Part shown: one piece after another, positions 6,723 through 15,524 of the stretch
Numbering within the stretch: the stretch's first letter is position 1
Layout of the letters: every line of letters begins with the position of its first letter
Source of the DNA: Sneathiella sp. P13V-1
GTDB lineage: Bacteria > Pseudomonadota > Alphaproteobacteria > Sneathiellales > Sneathiellaceae
Assembly: GCF_015143595.1 (NCBI RefSeq)
Contig: NZ_WYEU01000002.1
Location: forward strand, 868,001-932,000
Direction: 5' to 3'
Length of the DNA stretch: 64,000 nucleotides
Program-made: the position numbers and the translations under genes
The notes under the pieces: model-generated
Databases searched by the model: none
The model's input: the letters and a program-made list of their open reading frames with translations, nothing else
Told to the model about the DNA's origin: nothing

Positions 6723-7738
6723 TGGAAGAATTTACAGACATTTTCCTGATGCTCCTTCTAATAGCTGGAACATTGGGGGTTTTATATGTGAGCAACCTGT
6801 TTGTTGCTACGATGTTGCTCGGCGCGGTTAGCCTGATTGTGGCGCTTATCTTTGTCACATTGGACGCAGTCGATGTTGCCTTCACCGAGGCTGCCGTGGG
6901 CGCCGGGATCAGCACAGTACTATACCTTGGCACTCTGGCGATGGTGGGATCAAAGGAAAAAACAAGGTCCAAGAAATCCCCATTGCCCTTGCTGGTTTCA
7001 TTGGCAGTCGGCGGACTGTTGATCTATGCAACTTTGGACCTTCCGGTCATTGGTAGCCCTGATACGCCGGTTCAAACAAGTCGCCTAACAGATCGCTTTA
7101 TTAATGTAAGCCCCAATGAAATTGGTGTTCCCAATATGGTGACCTCAGTTCTGGCTAGTTATCGTGGCTTTGATACCTTCGGTGAGGTTACTGTTATTTT
7201 CACTGCTGGGATCGCGGTTCTGATGATCTTACGACAGAGACACACACGACGTGAAGAAGAGCCGATAGAAAACCCAACTAATCCCGATCAGAAAGGCAGT
7301 CTACACGACATCGTGCCCCATGTGGTCTCGAAACTGCTGATCCCCTTTATTTTGCTTTTTGGTTTGTATGTACAGTTCCATGGCGATTTTGGACCGGGGG
7401 GCGGTTTTCAGGCCGGCGTAATCTTTGCAGCTGGTTTCATCCTTTATTCCCTGGTCTTTGGATTGGATAATCTAAAACAGCTCATTTCAGCACGATTTGT
7501 TGAATTTCTTCTGGCCGCCGGTGTCCTGCTTTATGGAGGGGTCGGTGTTGTCAGCATGTTAATGGGCGCAAATTTCCTAGATTACAACGTACTAGGATCA
7601 ACGCCTGTAGCAGGCCAGCATCTAGGTATTTTGCTTGTTGAGCTTGGTGTCGGCATAACAGTGACAGCTGCCATGCTCGCCATTTTCTTCGGTTTTGCGG
7701 GTCGTCCTGACGAAATCGAAGATAGTAACGGACATTGA
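6722..7738 (+). CDS. MrpA C-terminal region fused to MrpB
   Basis: A 338-residue fusion. Residues 1-75 match the DUF4040/MbhD region (equivalent to the MrpA C-terminus), residues about 85-170 match the MbhE-like region with NVVTSVLASYRGFDTFGE-type sequence, and residues about 185-335 are a complete MrpB/MbhF domain with HGDFGPGGGFQAG. In classical Mrp operons the first two pieces are the end of a very long MrpA; in archaeal Mbh complexes they are separate proteins. Here they are joined to MrpB in one chain. This gene therefore carries the cation-pathway part of MrpA, while the MrpA channel part is missing from it. Confidence 0.85.
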   Translation: MEEFTDIFLMLLLIAGTLGVLYVSNLFVATMLLGAVSLIVALIFVTLDAVDVAFTEAAVGAGISTVLYLGTLAMVGSKEKTRSKKSPLPLLVSLAVGGLLIYATLDLPVIGSPDTPVQTSRLTDRFINVSPNEIGVPNMVTSVLASYRGFDTFGEVTVIFTAGIAVLMILRQRHTRREEEPIENPTNPDQKGSLHDIVPHVVSKLLIPFILLFGLYVQFHGDFGPGGGFQAGVIFAAGFILYSLVFGLDNLKQLISARFVEFLLAAGVLLYGGVGVVSMLMGANFLDYNVLGSTPVAGQHLGILLVELGVGITVTAAMLAIFFGFAGRPDEIEDSNGH

Positions 7739-8109
7739 TCGGGGCGGCAGAGAATATGTTTTTTGATCATTTTAATTATTGGATCTTCGTTATCCTTTTG
7801 ATGATTGGTTTGTACACGGTTATGAGCCGATCGAACCTCATCAAGAAGATGATTGGCTTGTCTATTTTCCAGATCGCCGTTTTCCTTTTCTATATATCCC
7901 TTGGAAAAATTGAGGACGGTACCGCACCGATCTTGCTAGAGGGAGATGGTGTGATCTATTCCAATCCTCTTCCTCATGTTTTGATTCTGACGGCCATTGT
8001 GGTGGGGGTTGCAACGACTGCCCTTGGCCTTGCGTTGATTGTTCGTATTAAGGAAAGTTTCGGTACGATTGATGAAGATGAAATTCTTCTACAGGAGGAA
8101 GACAAGTAA
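7735..8109 (+). CDS. mrpC: Na+/H+ antiporter subunit C
   Basis: A 124-residue NuoK-like protein with three membrane helices: GLYTVMSRSNLIKKMIGLSI and PLPHVLILTAIVVGVATTALGLAL are the typical MrpC/MbhG segments. It sits between the MrpB fusion and the first MrpD, as in all Mrp operons. The ATG overlaps the preceding TGA by four bases and its stop directly abuts the mrpD ATG. Confidence 0.9.
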   Translation: MIGAAENMFFDHFNYWIFVILLMIGLYTVMSRSNLIKKMIGLSIFQIAVFLFYISLGKIEDGTAPILLEGDGVIYSNPLPHVLILTAIVVGVATTALGLALIVRIKESFGTIDEDEILLQEEDK

Positions 8110-9609
8110 ATGAGCGCCTTGTTTTCCCAAGCCCCCGTTTTAGCTATTCTTATTCCGCTGATGGGTGCCCCTATCAGTGCCGTGTTCCGTGGCCCTGTTT
8201 TGCCATGGGCCCTTGCCACTATTTTAAGTGCCGCATCGTTCTGGCTAAGCATTGATCTACTCATTCATGTTAATACACATGGTCCCATTTCATACGAACT
8301 TGGGGGATGGCCGCCTCCTTGGGGTATTGAATATGTCGTTGATCCGCTAAGCGCTTTTGTCATGCTGATCATCAGCGGCATTAGCACCGCCGTTCTGTTT
8401 TATGCCCGTGAAAGCATTTTGAATGAGGTCGCAGCCAGTCGCTTGGGTATGTTCTTCGGTGCGTATCTATTGGCTCTGGCAGGTATGATGGGAATTACCA
8501 TCACTGGTGATGCCTTTAACATCTTCGTTTTCCTGGAGATCACATCCCTGTCTTCATATGTGTTGATCTCCATGGGCGAAAAAACCGATAAGCGCGCGCT
8601 CACGGCTGCGTTTCAGTACCTTATCATGGGCACAATCGGTGCGACGTTCATTCTGATCGGTGTGGGCCTCCTTTATGCCATGACGGGTACACTGAACATT
8701 GCCGATATCGCATCGCAGTTTGACCGAATTTCTGGAACGACACCCTTAAGGGCCGCAGTTGCGTTTTTGCTGGTGGGTATTGCCATCAAATTGGCTATGT
8801 TCCCGTTCCATATTTGGCTACCAAATGGCTACACATATGCGCCAAGCATTATCACAGCCTTCTTCGCGGGTACCGCAACCAAGGTATCTGTCTATCTTCT
8901 GATCCGCTTTATCTACACTGTTTTTGGCGCAGATTTCAGTTTTGGGGAGTTCCCGCTGACATCCATGCTACTGCCTCTTGGCATCGCTGCATTCTTATCC
9001 ATGTCAGTTGTGGCTATCTTCCAAGACAACCTGAAACGATTGCTAGCCTATTCCAGTGTGGCGCAGCTTGGATATATGACAGTTGGTATTGCCCTTGCCA
9101 GCGAAGCAGGTCTGGTTGCCGGTATCGTTCATATGTTCAACCACGCTATTGTAAAGACAGGTCTGTTCCTGTCTGTTGGGGCCATGTTCTTTGTGGCAGG
9201 CAGCACGTACATCAAGGATCTTGCTGGTATTGGGCAGCGAATGCCAATCACGTCGTTCGGATTTGTCTTGGGTGGACTGGCTCTCATCGGTGTTCCGCTC
9301 ACACCGGGCTTTATCAGTAAATGGTATCTGGTTCAGGCCGCTTTGGAGCGTGGAGACTTCGTTGGATACGGCTTGGTCATTGCTATGCTCATCTCCTCAC
9401 TGTTTGCAGTGATTTATATTTGGCGAGTTGTAGAGATTATGTATTTCCGCCCTGCCCCTGAGGGTACAGCGCGTAAAGAAGCACCTTTGTCACTGGTTGT
9501 TCCATGTTGGATTGTTATTCTTGCGAGCTTCTATTTCGGTATTGAAACGAGTCTGAATATCGGATTTGCTGAAAGCGCAGCATCCTTCCTGATGGGAGGA
9601 GCAAAATAA
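8110..9609 (+). CDS. mrpD: MrpD-type antiporter subunit 1
   Basis: A 499-residue member of the NuoL/M/N-MrpA/D family with about 14 membrane helices. The key residues are kept: the glutamate in NIFVFLEITSLSSYVL, the lysine in AIKLAMFPFHIWLP, and the lysine in FFAGTATKVSVY. It is the closest of the three large subunits to a normal MrpD by position, immediately after MrpC, and probably forms a proton channel. Its stop overlaps the next ATG by one base. Confidence 0.9.
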   Translation: MSALFSQAPVLAILIPLMGAPISAVFRGPVLPWALATILSAASFWLSIDLLIHVNTHGPISYELGGWPPPWGIEYVVDPLSAFVMLIISGISTAVLFYARESILNEVAASRLGMFFGAYLLALAGMMGITITGDAFNIFVFLEITSLSSYVLISMGEKTDKRALTAAFQYLIMGTIGATFILIGVGLLYAMTGTLNIADIASQFDRISGTTPLRAAVAFLLVGIAIKLAMFPFHIWLPNGYTYAPSIITAFFAGTATKVSVYLLIRFIYTVFGADFSFGEFPLTSMLLPLGIAAFLSMSVVAIFQDNLKRLLAYSSVAQLGYMTVGIALASEAGLVAGIVHMFNHAIVKTGLFLSVGAMFFVAGSTYIKDLAGIGQRMPITSFGFVLGGLALIGVPLTPGFISKWYLVQAALERGDFVGYGLVIAMLISSLFAVIYIWRVVEIMYFRPAPEGTARKEAPLSLVVPCWIVILASFYFGIETSLNIGFAESAASFLMGGAK

Positions 9610-11114
9610 TGCTGACACCTGATCTTCAAGTCGCACTTGCGCTCGTCATTCCACTAATTGGCAGTGTTGGCATTGCCCTCGCAGGTTCTGCGCCTAACAT
9701 TCGTGAAACAGTAACCCTGGTGACTGCGGGTGCGCTATTCTTGAATGTTATCAGCCTATTACAGGTTGTTTTGAATGGCGGAGCACCTGAGTATTCGTTA
9801 ATTTCCAATCTACCCGGTTTGGAAATCGCCTTCAAAATTGAACCACTGGGTATGATCTTCGCGATGGTGGCCTCCACCTTGTGGATCATCAACTCGATCT
9901 ATTCCATAGGTTACATGCGTGGAAACAGAGAGCCCAAGCAGACCCGTTTTTACATCTGCTTCGGAATAGCCATTTCCGCAGCTATGGGTATTGCTTTCGC
10001 TGAGAACTTACTGACGTTGTTCATTTTCTACGAGGTTCTCAGCCTTTCCACCTATCCGTTGGTGACCCATAAAGGTAATGACGCCGCGTTGAAAGGCGGG
10101 CGTATCTATCTTGGTATTTTGCTTGGTACGTCTATTGGCCTGTTCTTGCCAGCTATCATCTGGACATGGGTCCTAACAGGCACAACAGATTTCACACCGG
10201 GCGGTATTCTGGCGGGTCATGCCACACCATTGGTCACGGCTATTCTGTTGTTCCTCTTCATGTATGGTATTGGTAAAGCCGCTTTGATGCCAATTCATCG
10301 TTGGTTGCCTTCTGCCATGGTGGCCCCAACACCAGTGAGTGCATTGTTGCACGCCGTTGCCGTTGTGAAAGCAGGCGTATTTTCGGTTCTGAAAGTTGTG
10401 ATCTATATTTTCGGTATCGATTTCCTGAACGGACAGGTAGCAACTGAAATTCTGATGTGGCTTGCAGCCTTTACGCTGCTCGCAGCGTCAACAGTTGCGC
10501 TTACCAAGGATAATCTAAAAGCCCGGCTTGCTTATTCCACCATCAGTCAGCTTGCATATATTGTTCTTGCGGCATCTTTGGTGACACCAATGGCGATGGC
10601 AGGCGGCGCGATGCAAATTGTGATGCACGCTTTTGGTAAAATCACCCTCTTCTTCTGTGCGGGTGCGATCTATACAGCGACGAAGAAAACTGAAATTTCC
10701 GATATGCGTGGACTTGGCCGCCAGATGCCATTTACCTTCTTTGCCTTCTTCATCGGAAGTCTCAGTATTATTGGTATTCCGCCTTTGGGGGGAAGCTGGG
10801 CGAAATTCTATATCATGCTGGGCGCTGTGGAAGCGGAGCAGCTTGTCGTACTTGCTGTGCTGCTGATCAGTTCACTTCTCAATATTGCTTATTTGATGCC
10901 GATTGTTGTTCGCGGGTTCTTCTATCCACCACTTGGAAAATCAGATCCCGAAACCCCAATTGGTCAGGAGCAATCTTTCATTACCCGCGCAAGTATTCAG
11001 GAAGCTCCGCTTCTGTGTGTGGCGCCGCCTGTTGTGACAGCATTTGGATGTCTGGTTCTATTCTTCTTCATAGATCCTATTTACCAATTCTTGCTGCCTA
11101 TTCTGACGCCATAA
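9609..11114 (+). CDS. MrpD-type antiporter subunit 2
   Basis: A second 501-residue proton-channel paralogue. It retains the helix-5 glutamate (LTLFIFYEVLSLSTYPL), the helix-7 lysine (GKAALMPIHRWLP) and the broken-helix lysine (HAVAVVKAGVF), so it should be active rather than a relic. The sequence differs clearly from subunit 1, so this is an old duplication. It may take the place of the MrpA N-terminal channel, which is absent as a full MrpA in this operon. Confidence 0.85.
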   Translation: MLTPDLQVALALVIPLIGSVGIALAGSAPNIRETVTLVTAGALFLNVISLLQVVLNGGAPEYSLISNLPGLEIAFKIEPLGMIFAMVASTLWIINSIYSIGYMRGNREPKQTRFYICFGIAISAAMGIAFAENLLTLFIFYEVLSLSTYPLVTHKGNDAALKGGRIYLGILLGTSIGLFLPAIIWTWVLTGTTDFTPGGILAGHATPLVTAILLFLFMYGIGKAALMPIHRWLPSAMVAPTPVSALLHAVAVVKAGVFSVLKVVIYIFGIDFLNGQVATEILMWLAAFTLLAASTVALTKDNLKARLAYSTISQLAYIVLAASLVTPMAMAGGAMQIVMHAFGKITLFFCAGAIYTATKKTEISDMRGLGRQMPFTFFAFFIGSLSIIGIPPLGGSWAKFYIMLGAVEAEQLVVLAVLLISSLLNIAYLMPIVVRGFFYPPLGKSDPETPIGQEQSFITRASIQEAPLLCVAPPVVTAFGCLVLFFFIDPIYQFLLPILTP

Positions 11115-11126
11115 GGATTTGTAGAA

Positions 11127-11396
11127 ATGTCTGATAAAGAAAACAAAACCTACTGGTTTGAAAAAGACGAGAATAAGGATCGCCTGTTCTATTGGCTGAT
11201 TGCTTTGGCGGCTGTTATGGCTCTGCCTGACATCCTGTCCCTGCTTGGCATCCTCTATGAGACACATCCTTACACGAAAGCAGAAGAAGTTCCTGTGTTT
11301 TACGGTTTGTACGCAGCCATTGGCATGATGGCGGTTTTGACAATTGGTCGCATGTTTTCCCACTTCCTGACAGTGCGGGAGGACTATTATGATTGA
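11127..11396 (+). CDS. small two-helix membrane protein in the mrp operon
   Basis: An 89-residue protein with an acidic/basic N-terminus, two hydrophobic helices (about residues 20-42 and 58-80) and a polar tail. AAGGA lies upstream of the ATG and the 3' end overlaps the next gene by eight bases, so it is translated as part of the operon. I do not recognise a family. Its place between two channel subunits suggests an extra structural subunit of the complex, but this is inference. Confidence 0.65.
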   Translation: MSDKENKTYWFEKDENKDRLFYWLIALAAVMALPDILSLLGILYETHPYTKAEEVPVFYGLYAAIGMMAVLTIGRMFSHFLTVREDYYD

Positions 11397-13077
11397 TGGT
11401 CTGAACCCCGGCCTGATCCTTATTTTGGGGGCGCTGATTGTCCCTTTCACAAGTGGTTTTATTCGCAACTTGTATTTGCTCGCCTTGCCTGTCGTAGGTC
11501 TCTACTACACTTGGTCGCTTGGTCTTGGCAGTTTTGGCGAAGTTGAAATTTTGGGCTTCTCTTTAGTCTTGACCAAGATTGATGCCCTTGCCCGTGTATT
11601 TGGTACGATCTTCCATATCGCGGCTTTTGCGGGGCTTCTATATGGACTGCACGTTAAAGACACACAGCAACAGGTTGCCACACTCATTTATGCAGGTGCC
11701 GCCATTGCTGCCGTCTTTGCAGGGGATTTGATCTCCCTCTTCTCCTATTGGGAACTAACGGCGATCTCTTCTGCATTCCTGATTTTTGCAAGCCGTAACG
11801 AACGGGCGTATAAAGCTGGTATCCGCTATCTGATCATTCAGGTGACAAGTGGTGTTGTGTTGCTCGCCGGTATTGTGCTTTACGCCTATGAGACCGGTAG
11901 TATGGCCGTTGGCCCCATGGAGCTAGATTCTCTTGCCAGTTGGTTATTCCTGATAGCCTTCGGCATTAAAACAGCCTTTCCTTTGCTTCATAACTGGATA
12001 CAGGACGCCTACCCCGAAGCCACCGTCTTTGGCACCGTTATTCTATCCGCCTTCACGACGAAGTTGGCTGTTTATGCCTTGGCACGTGTGTTTGCGGGTG
12101 AAGATCTTCTGTTGATCATTGGTGGTATTATGGTGGTCTTCCCCATCTTCCATGCCACGCTTGAAAATGATCTTCGCAGAACCATCGCCTATTCCATGAA
12201 TAGCCAGCAAGGTTTCATGGTCATTGGGGTTGGTATTGGCACTGAACTTGCCCTAAACGGTGTCGCAGCACATGCAACTGTTAGTATTCTCTATACTTGT
12301 CTTCTGTTTATGGCGACGGGCGCTGTGCTTTACCGCTCCGGTACAGCCAAGATCACAGAGCTTGGTAATGTCTATAAAGGGATGCCACTTACAACAGCTT
12401 TTGCCGTCATCGGCGCGCTGGTCATTATGGCATTCCCACTCACTGCGGCGTTCGCATCTAAAAGCCTGATCCTGTCGGCCGCTCTTGATGGCAAGATGGT
12501 CATTCTTTGGCTGGTAATGTTGTTCGGTGCCGTTGCTGTTATTGACAATGTGGGCCTTAAAATTCCGGTATTGGGTTTCTTCAAATCCGGCGGCGATATG
12601 AAACTTAAAGAAGCGCCAACTCATATGCTGCTGGCCATGGGGTTTTTGGCAGTTCTTGCAATTGGCATTGGTGTTTTCCCGACTGCCTTCTTTGCCTTGT
12701 TGCCGTATGAAATGGATTATCACGTCTACACCGCAAGCCATGTGGTTACTCAGCTTCAACTGATTGTCTTTGCAGCTGTTGTCTTCGCAGGTTGCCTGAA
12801 GTTCGGCCACTATCCAAAACCACAAGATACACGCACCCTTGATTTTGACTGGATCTATCGTCGACCGTTGAAAAAATTTGCTATTCTTTTGGGCACTGCC
12901 ATTAACACGGCCTATGTGTGGATTCTGGAAACGTCACAAGCTGTTATCAGTTGGATTATCGAGAAAAGCCGGGAAACCCATGCTGGACTTGGTGCGATGT
13001 CGAGAACGACCGCATCTGGCACCGCTGTCTCCATTGTGTTGCTCTTATTCGGTATCACCCTTCTTCTGGTTTACTAG
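11389..13077 (+). CDS. MrpD/NuoL-type antiporter subunit 3
   Basis: A third, 562-residue channel paralogue. It keeps the helix-5 glutamate (ISLFSYWELTAISSAFL), a helix-7 lysine in FGIKTAFPLLHNW and the later lysine in SAFTTKLAVY. The C-terminus is longer than in the other two and ends in an extra hydrophobic helix, somewhat like NuoL-type lateral extensions. It starts eight bases inside the small membrane gene. Together with the other two it would give the complex three putative proton paths. Confidence 0.85.
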   Translation: MIDGLNPGLILILGALIVPFTSGFIRNLYLLALPVVGLYYTWSLGLGSFGEVEILGFSLVLTKIDALARVFGTIFHIAAFAGLLYGLHVKDTQQQVATLIYAGAAIAAVFAGDLISLFSYWELTAISSAFLIFASRNERAYKAGIRYLIIQVTSGVVLLAGIVLYAYETGSMAVGPMELDSLASWLFLIAFGIKTAFPLLHNWIQDAYPEATVFGTVILSAFTTKLAVYALARVFAGEDLLLIIGGIMVVFPIFHATLENDLRRTIAYSMNSQQGFMVIGVGIGTELALNGVAAHATVSILYTCLLFMATGAVLYRSGTAKITELGNVYKGMPLTTAFAVIGALVIMAFPLTAAFASKSLILSAALDGKMVILWLVMLFGAVAVIDNVGLKIPVLGFFKSGGDMKLKEAPTHMLLAMGFLAVLAIGIGVFPTAFFALLPYEMDYHVYTASHVVTQLQLIVFAAVVFAGCLKFGHYPKPQDTRTLDFDWIYRRPLKKFAILLGTAINTAYVWILETSQAVISWIIEKSRETHAGLGAMSRTTASGTAVSIVLLLFGITLLLVY

Positions 13078-13087
13078 AGGTTTCAAA

Positions 13088-13939
13088 ATGAAGCAGATTT
13101 TCATGGCATCCATGATAGGATTGTCGCTTGTTGCAGCTGGATGTACACACCCGGATGACAAACTATCTGCTTCAATTGATAACAGTGTGAAACTCAGTGA
13201 TATCGGAGATCGCATTCAAAAAGCGGACTTCGTTCTCATTGGGGAAAAGCACGACAATCCTGAGCATCACAAAGTTCAAGCAGCAATCCTGAAGCAGAAT
13301 TTAAATAAAGGTGATGTCGTCGTTTTTGAAATGTTGAAATCAACGCAAAGCAAAGCGATTGATGATTTCAACGCTGGTAAAACAGAACTGAGTGCATTTG
13401 AAAAAGCACTGGTTTGGGAGAAATCCGGCTGGCCGGATTGGAACTATTACGCACCCCTTTTTGGGACCGCCCGAGATAAAGGCGCAGAAATCAGATATGG
13501 TAGCCTGCCTATCAAAGAATTGAAGAAAACCAGTTTCAACAATGATGCCTTATCAGACAGCGCGAAAAGTGATTTACAGGATGACATCCGCGAAGGGCAT
13601 TGTGGTTTATTACCTGAACAGGCCATCAAACCTATGACAACGGTTCAGATGCAAAAAGATGCGTTCATGGCACAGCAAATGTTGACTGGTGAAGGTGATA
13701 GCAACCGCCGCTTCTTAATTGCTGGGAATGGACACGTTCTCAAAGACCGCGCTGTTCCCCGTCATCTTGCAGGCAAGGAAGGTAAGATTGTTGTCATTGG
13801 CTTTGGAGAAAAGGGACAGGAAGAAGCCAATATCTACGACAATTACGATATTTATTGGATAACGGACAGCGTTGGAAAAACGCAGGAAGATTACTGCGCA
13901 GACCTTAAAAAGCGTTTTTCAAAAATGAAAAAGAAATAA
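13088..13939 (+). CDS. ChaN-family lipoprotein
   Basis: A 283-residue lipoprotein with a lipobox LVAAGC near residue 19. The mature part has DFVLIGEKHDNPEHH and a C-terminal IAGNGHVLKDRAVPRHL, both conserved in the ChaN/haem-binding uptake (EreA-ChaN-like) family. Studied members bind haem or are linked to iron uptake. The ATG at 13088 has AGAGG overlapping the stop of the last mrp gene, so it may be expressed with that operon; a longer in-frame reading from 12878 is an overlap artefact. The stop codon directly abuts the stop of the convergent Panacea-like gene, with no terminator between. Confidence 0.8.
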   Translation: MKQIFMASMIGLSLVAAGCTHPDDKLSASIDNSVKLSDIGDRIQKADFVLIGEKHDNPEHHKVQAAILKQNLNKGDVVVFEMLKSTQSKAIDDFNAGKTELSAFEKALVWEKSGWPDWNYYAPLFGTARDKGAEIRYGSLPIKELKKTSFNNDALSDSAKSDLQDDIREGHCGLLPEQAIKPMTTVQMQKDAFMAQQMLTGEGDSNRRFLIAGNGHVLKDRAVPRHLAGKEGKIVVIGFGEKGQEEANIYDNYDIYWITDSVGKTQEDYCADLKKRFSKMKKK

Positions 13940-14536
13940 TTATTTCTTTGTGGAGATTTTGCGCTTTGGTGCCCAGCGGGTTACTGAACGTCCGTCTGCT
14001 GTGAACATAACTTCCTGATCAGCCGTTGGTGCAGCATCCAAACTTGGATGTTCGTTTTTAAAGGAACTTCCATCCGGGAAACGGTTCACGCTTCCCTTAT
14101 CACGAATAGACGCAATACCTGCTGGATAGGCCTTTGCCATCTCCGCAATGTCGATTTCACTATTGCGGGATTTTTCGCGAGCATTGTTGATCGCATTATC
14201 CAAGGACAGAATTGTATCAATCCCCTCTTCCCCTTCTGATACAAGAATATCCCATACGGCCAGTAGAACATCTTCCACATCATCGTCAGGTGTCACAGGA
14301 TCTTCCAGTTCCACATAATCCATGCTGAGGTATAGATCCGGTTCGATCGGTCCAACGTCAGTTGCAAGAAACGTCGCTGGCATCATTTTCGCCATGTCAT
14401 TTTCGGCCACATAAACTGCCTGAGAAAGGTACAGCATTTTCAGCAATGCGGACGGCATTAAGATGACTTCATCGCTGGAAGCCCGGTTTTTATACCAGGC
14501 GACAATGTCAAATGTGGAACGTATTGCTGGACGCAT
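13940..14536 (-). CDS. Panacea (DUF4065)-like protein
   Basis: A 198-residue soluble protein. The N-terminal part has FDIVAWYKNRA, then LLKMLYLSQAVYVAE and ATDVGPIEPDLY, which follows the pattern of Panacea/SocA-type (DUF4065) domains (LQKLLYYAQ...AWKYGPVxPxLY). The C-terminal 70 residues are polar and not recognised. Panacea domains often act as antitoxins, but no partner toxin is adjacent. The ATG at 14536 with AGGGAAG upstream is preferred to an in-frame start at 14623. Panacea membership is a pattern match by eye, so it is moderate in confidence. Confidence 0.5.
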   Translation of the reverse strand: MRPAIRSTFDIVAWYKNRASSDEVILMPSALLKMLYLSQAVYVAENDMAKMMPATFLATDVGPIEPDLYLSMDYVELEDPVTPDDDVEDVLLAVWDILVSEGEEGIDTILSLDNAINNAREKSRNSEIDIAEMAKAYPAGIASIRDKGSVNRFPDGSSFKNEHPSLDAAPTADQEVMFTADGRSVTRWAPKRKISTKK

Positions 14537-14709
14537 GATGACTTCCCTGAAAATAATGCTTAGGCTAAAGTAGAATGTAATGGTTAATGTGCTCTTAATC
14601 ACAATATAACGTTCAAATTCCATATGGTGAAACAGAACCTCGTGCAGGCCCTTGCGGCATTTGGAATGAGCGGTTAAATTCGATTAAAACAAATGGAGAG
14701 GTGTCTCGC

Positions 14710-15369
14710 ATGGAAATGCACGGCGAAGAATTGATCAATGCCCCAAAGGAAAAAGTGTGGGAGGCGTTGAACGATCCTGAAATTCTAAAACAAGCCATTC
14801 CCGGATGTGAAGAAATCGAAAAAGACAGCGACACATCCTTCACCGCCAAGGTTAAAGTCAAGGTTGGCCCTGTAAAAGCCACTTTTAAGGGAGCGGTAAG
14901 CTTGAGCAATATTGACGCACCTAATGGGTACACCATCACTGGTGAAGGTAAAGGCGGCGCTGCTGGTTTTGGTAAAGGTGGTGCCGATGTGTCTTTGACT
15001 GAAGCTGATGGTGGAACGCTTTTAAAATATGATGTGAAAGCATCTGTGGGCGGAAAAATGGCGCAAATCGGCTCCCGTCTGATTGACAGCACTGCAAAGA
15101 AACTGGCTGGTGAGTTTTTCACAAACTTCAATGAGCTAGTCAGCACGGGTGCCGCAGAAGAAGCACCCGCGGTAGAAACAGAAACATCTGCCGCAGCAGA
15201 AACGACGCCGGAACCGGCACAGGCAGAAAATGTGGCACCAACTCAGTCCGCGACACCTGAACCACAAGAACCTGAACAACCTGCAGGTTGGATGAAGCCA
15301 TCCATTCTTATTCCCGTGGCTATTGTTGTCGCCGCTATCCTGTATTTTTTGACGCAGGGAAATTCTTAG
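14710..15369 (+). CDS. coxG: CoxG-like protein
   Basis: A 219-residue protein: residues 1-145 are a SRPBCC/CoxG domain (ELINAPKEKVWEALNDPEILKQAIPGC, then VKVGPVKATFKG and GGTLLKYDVKASVGGKMAQIG), followed by an acidic, proline-rich linker and a C-terminal hydrophobic helix with the tail FLTQGNS. CoxG is thought to anchor or recruit the molybdenum hydroxylase to the inner membrane. GGAGAGG lies eight bases before the ATG at 14710; a GTG at 14701 is less likely. It is divergent from the Panacea-like gene and precedes coxSLM. Confidence 0.88.
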   Translation: MEMHGEELINAPKEKVWEALNDPEILKQAIPGCEEIEKDSDTSFTAKVKVKVGPVKATFKGAVSLSNIDAPNGYTITGEGKGGAAGFGKGGADVSLTEADGGTLLKYDVKASVGGKMAQIGSRLIDSTAKKLAGEFFTNFNELVSTGAAEEAPAVETETSAAAETTPEPAQAENVAPTQSATPEPQEPEQPAGWMKPSILIPVAIVVAAILYFLTQGNS

Positions 15370-15396
15370 AATTAGTGTAATTCATTTTTCTTTGTC

Positions 15397-15477
15397 TTGA
15401 CCATAAGGTCAAAGATGAGGACACTAAAAAACAGACGGGTAATGTTCCCAAAAATAAAGTTAAGGGGCTGGAACATT
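15397..15477. repeat. two inverted repeats upstream of coxS
   Basis: TTGACC-ATAA-GGTCAA at 15397-15412 is a perfect palindrome with a 4-base spacer. AATGTTCC at 15441-15448 and GGAACATT at 15470-15477 form a second inverted pair 21 bases apart. Both lie in the 155-base gap between coxG and coxS and may be operator sites, or a stem in the transcript. Confidence 0.5.
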
Positions 15478-15524
15478 CCCGGACATCGCGAAGATGAAAA
15501 ATTTGGAGCTAGGGAGGATACCAA

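Noticed and set aside
8814-9320. A 168-codon frame inside mrpD on the same strand
   Set aside because: It is an out-of-frame reading of a confirmed gene, rich in tryptophan, histidine and cysteine, with no translation signal.
12253-12825. A 190-codon open frame antisense to the third MrpD-type gene
   Set aside because: Contained within a well-supported membrane protein gene; no recognisable motif and improbable composition.
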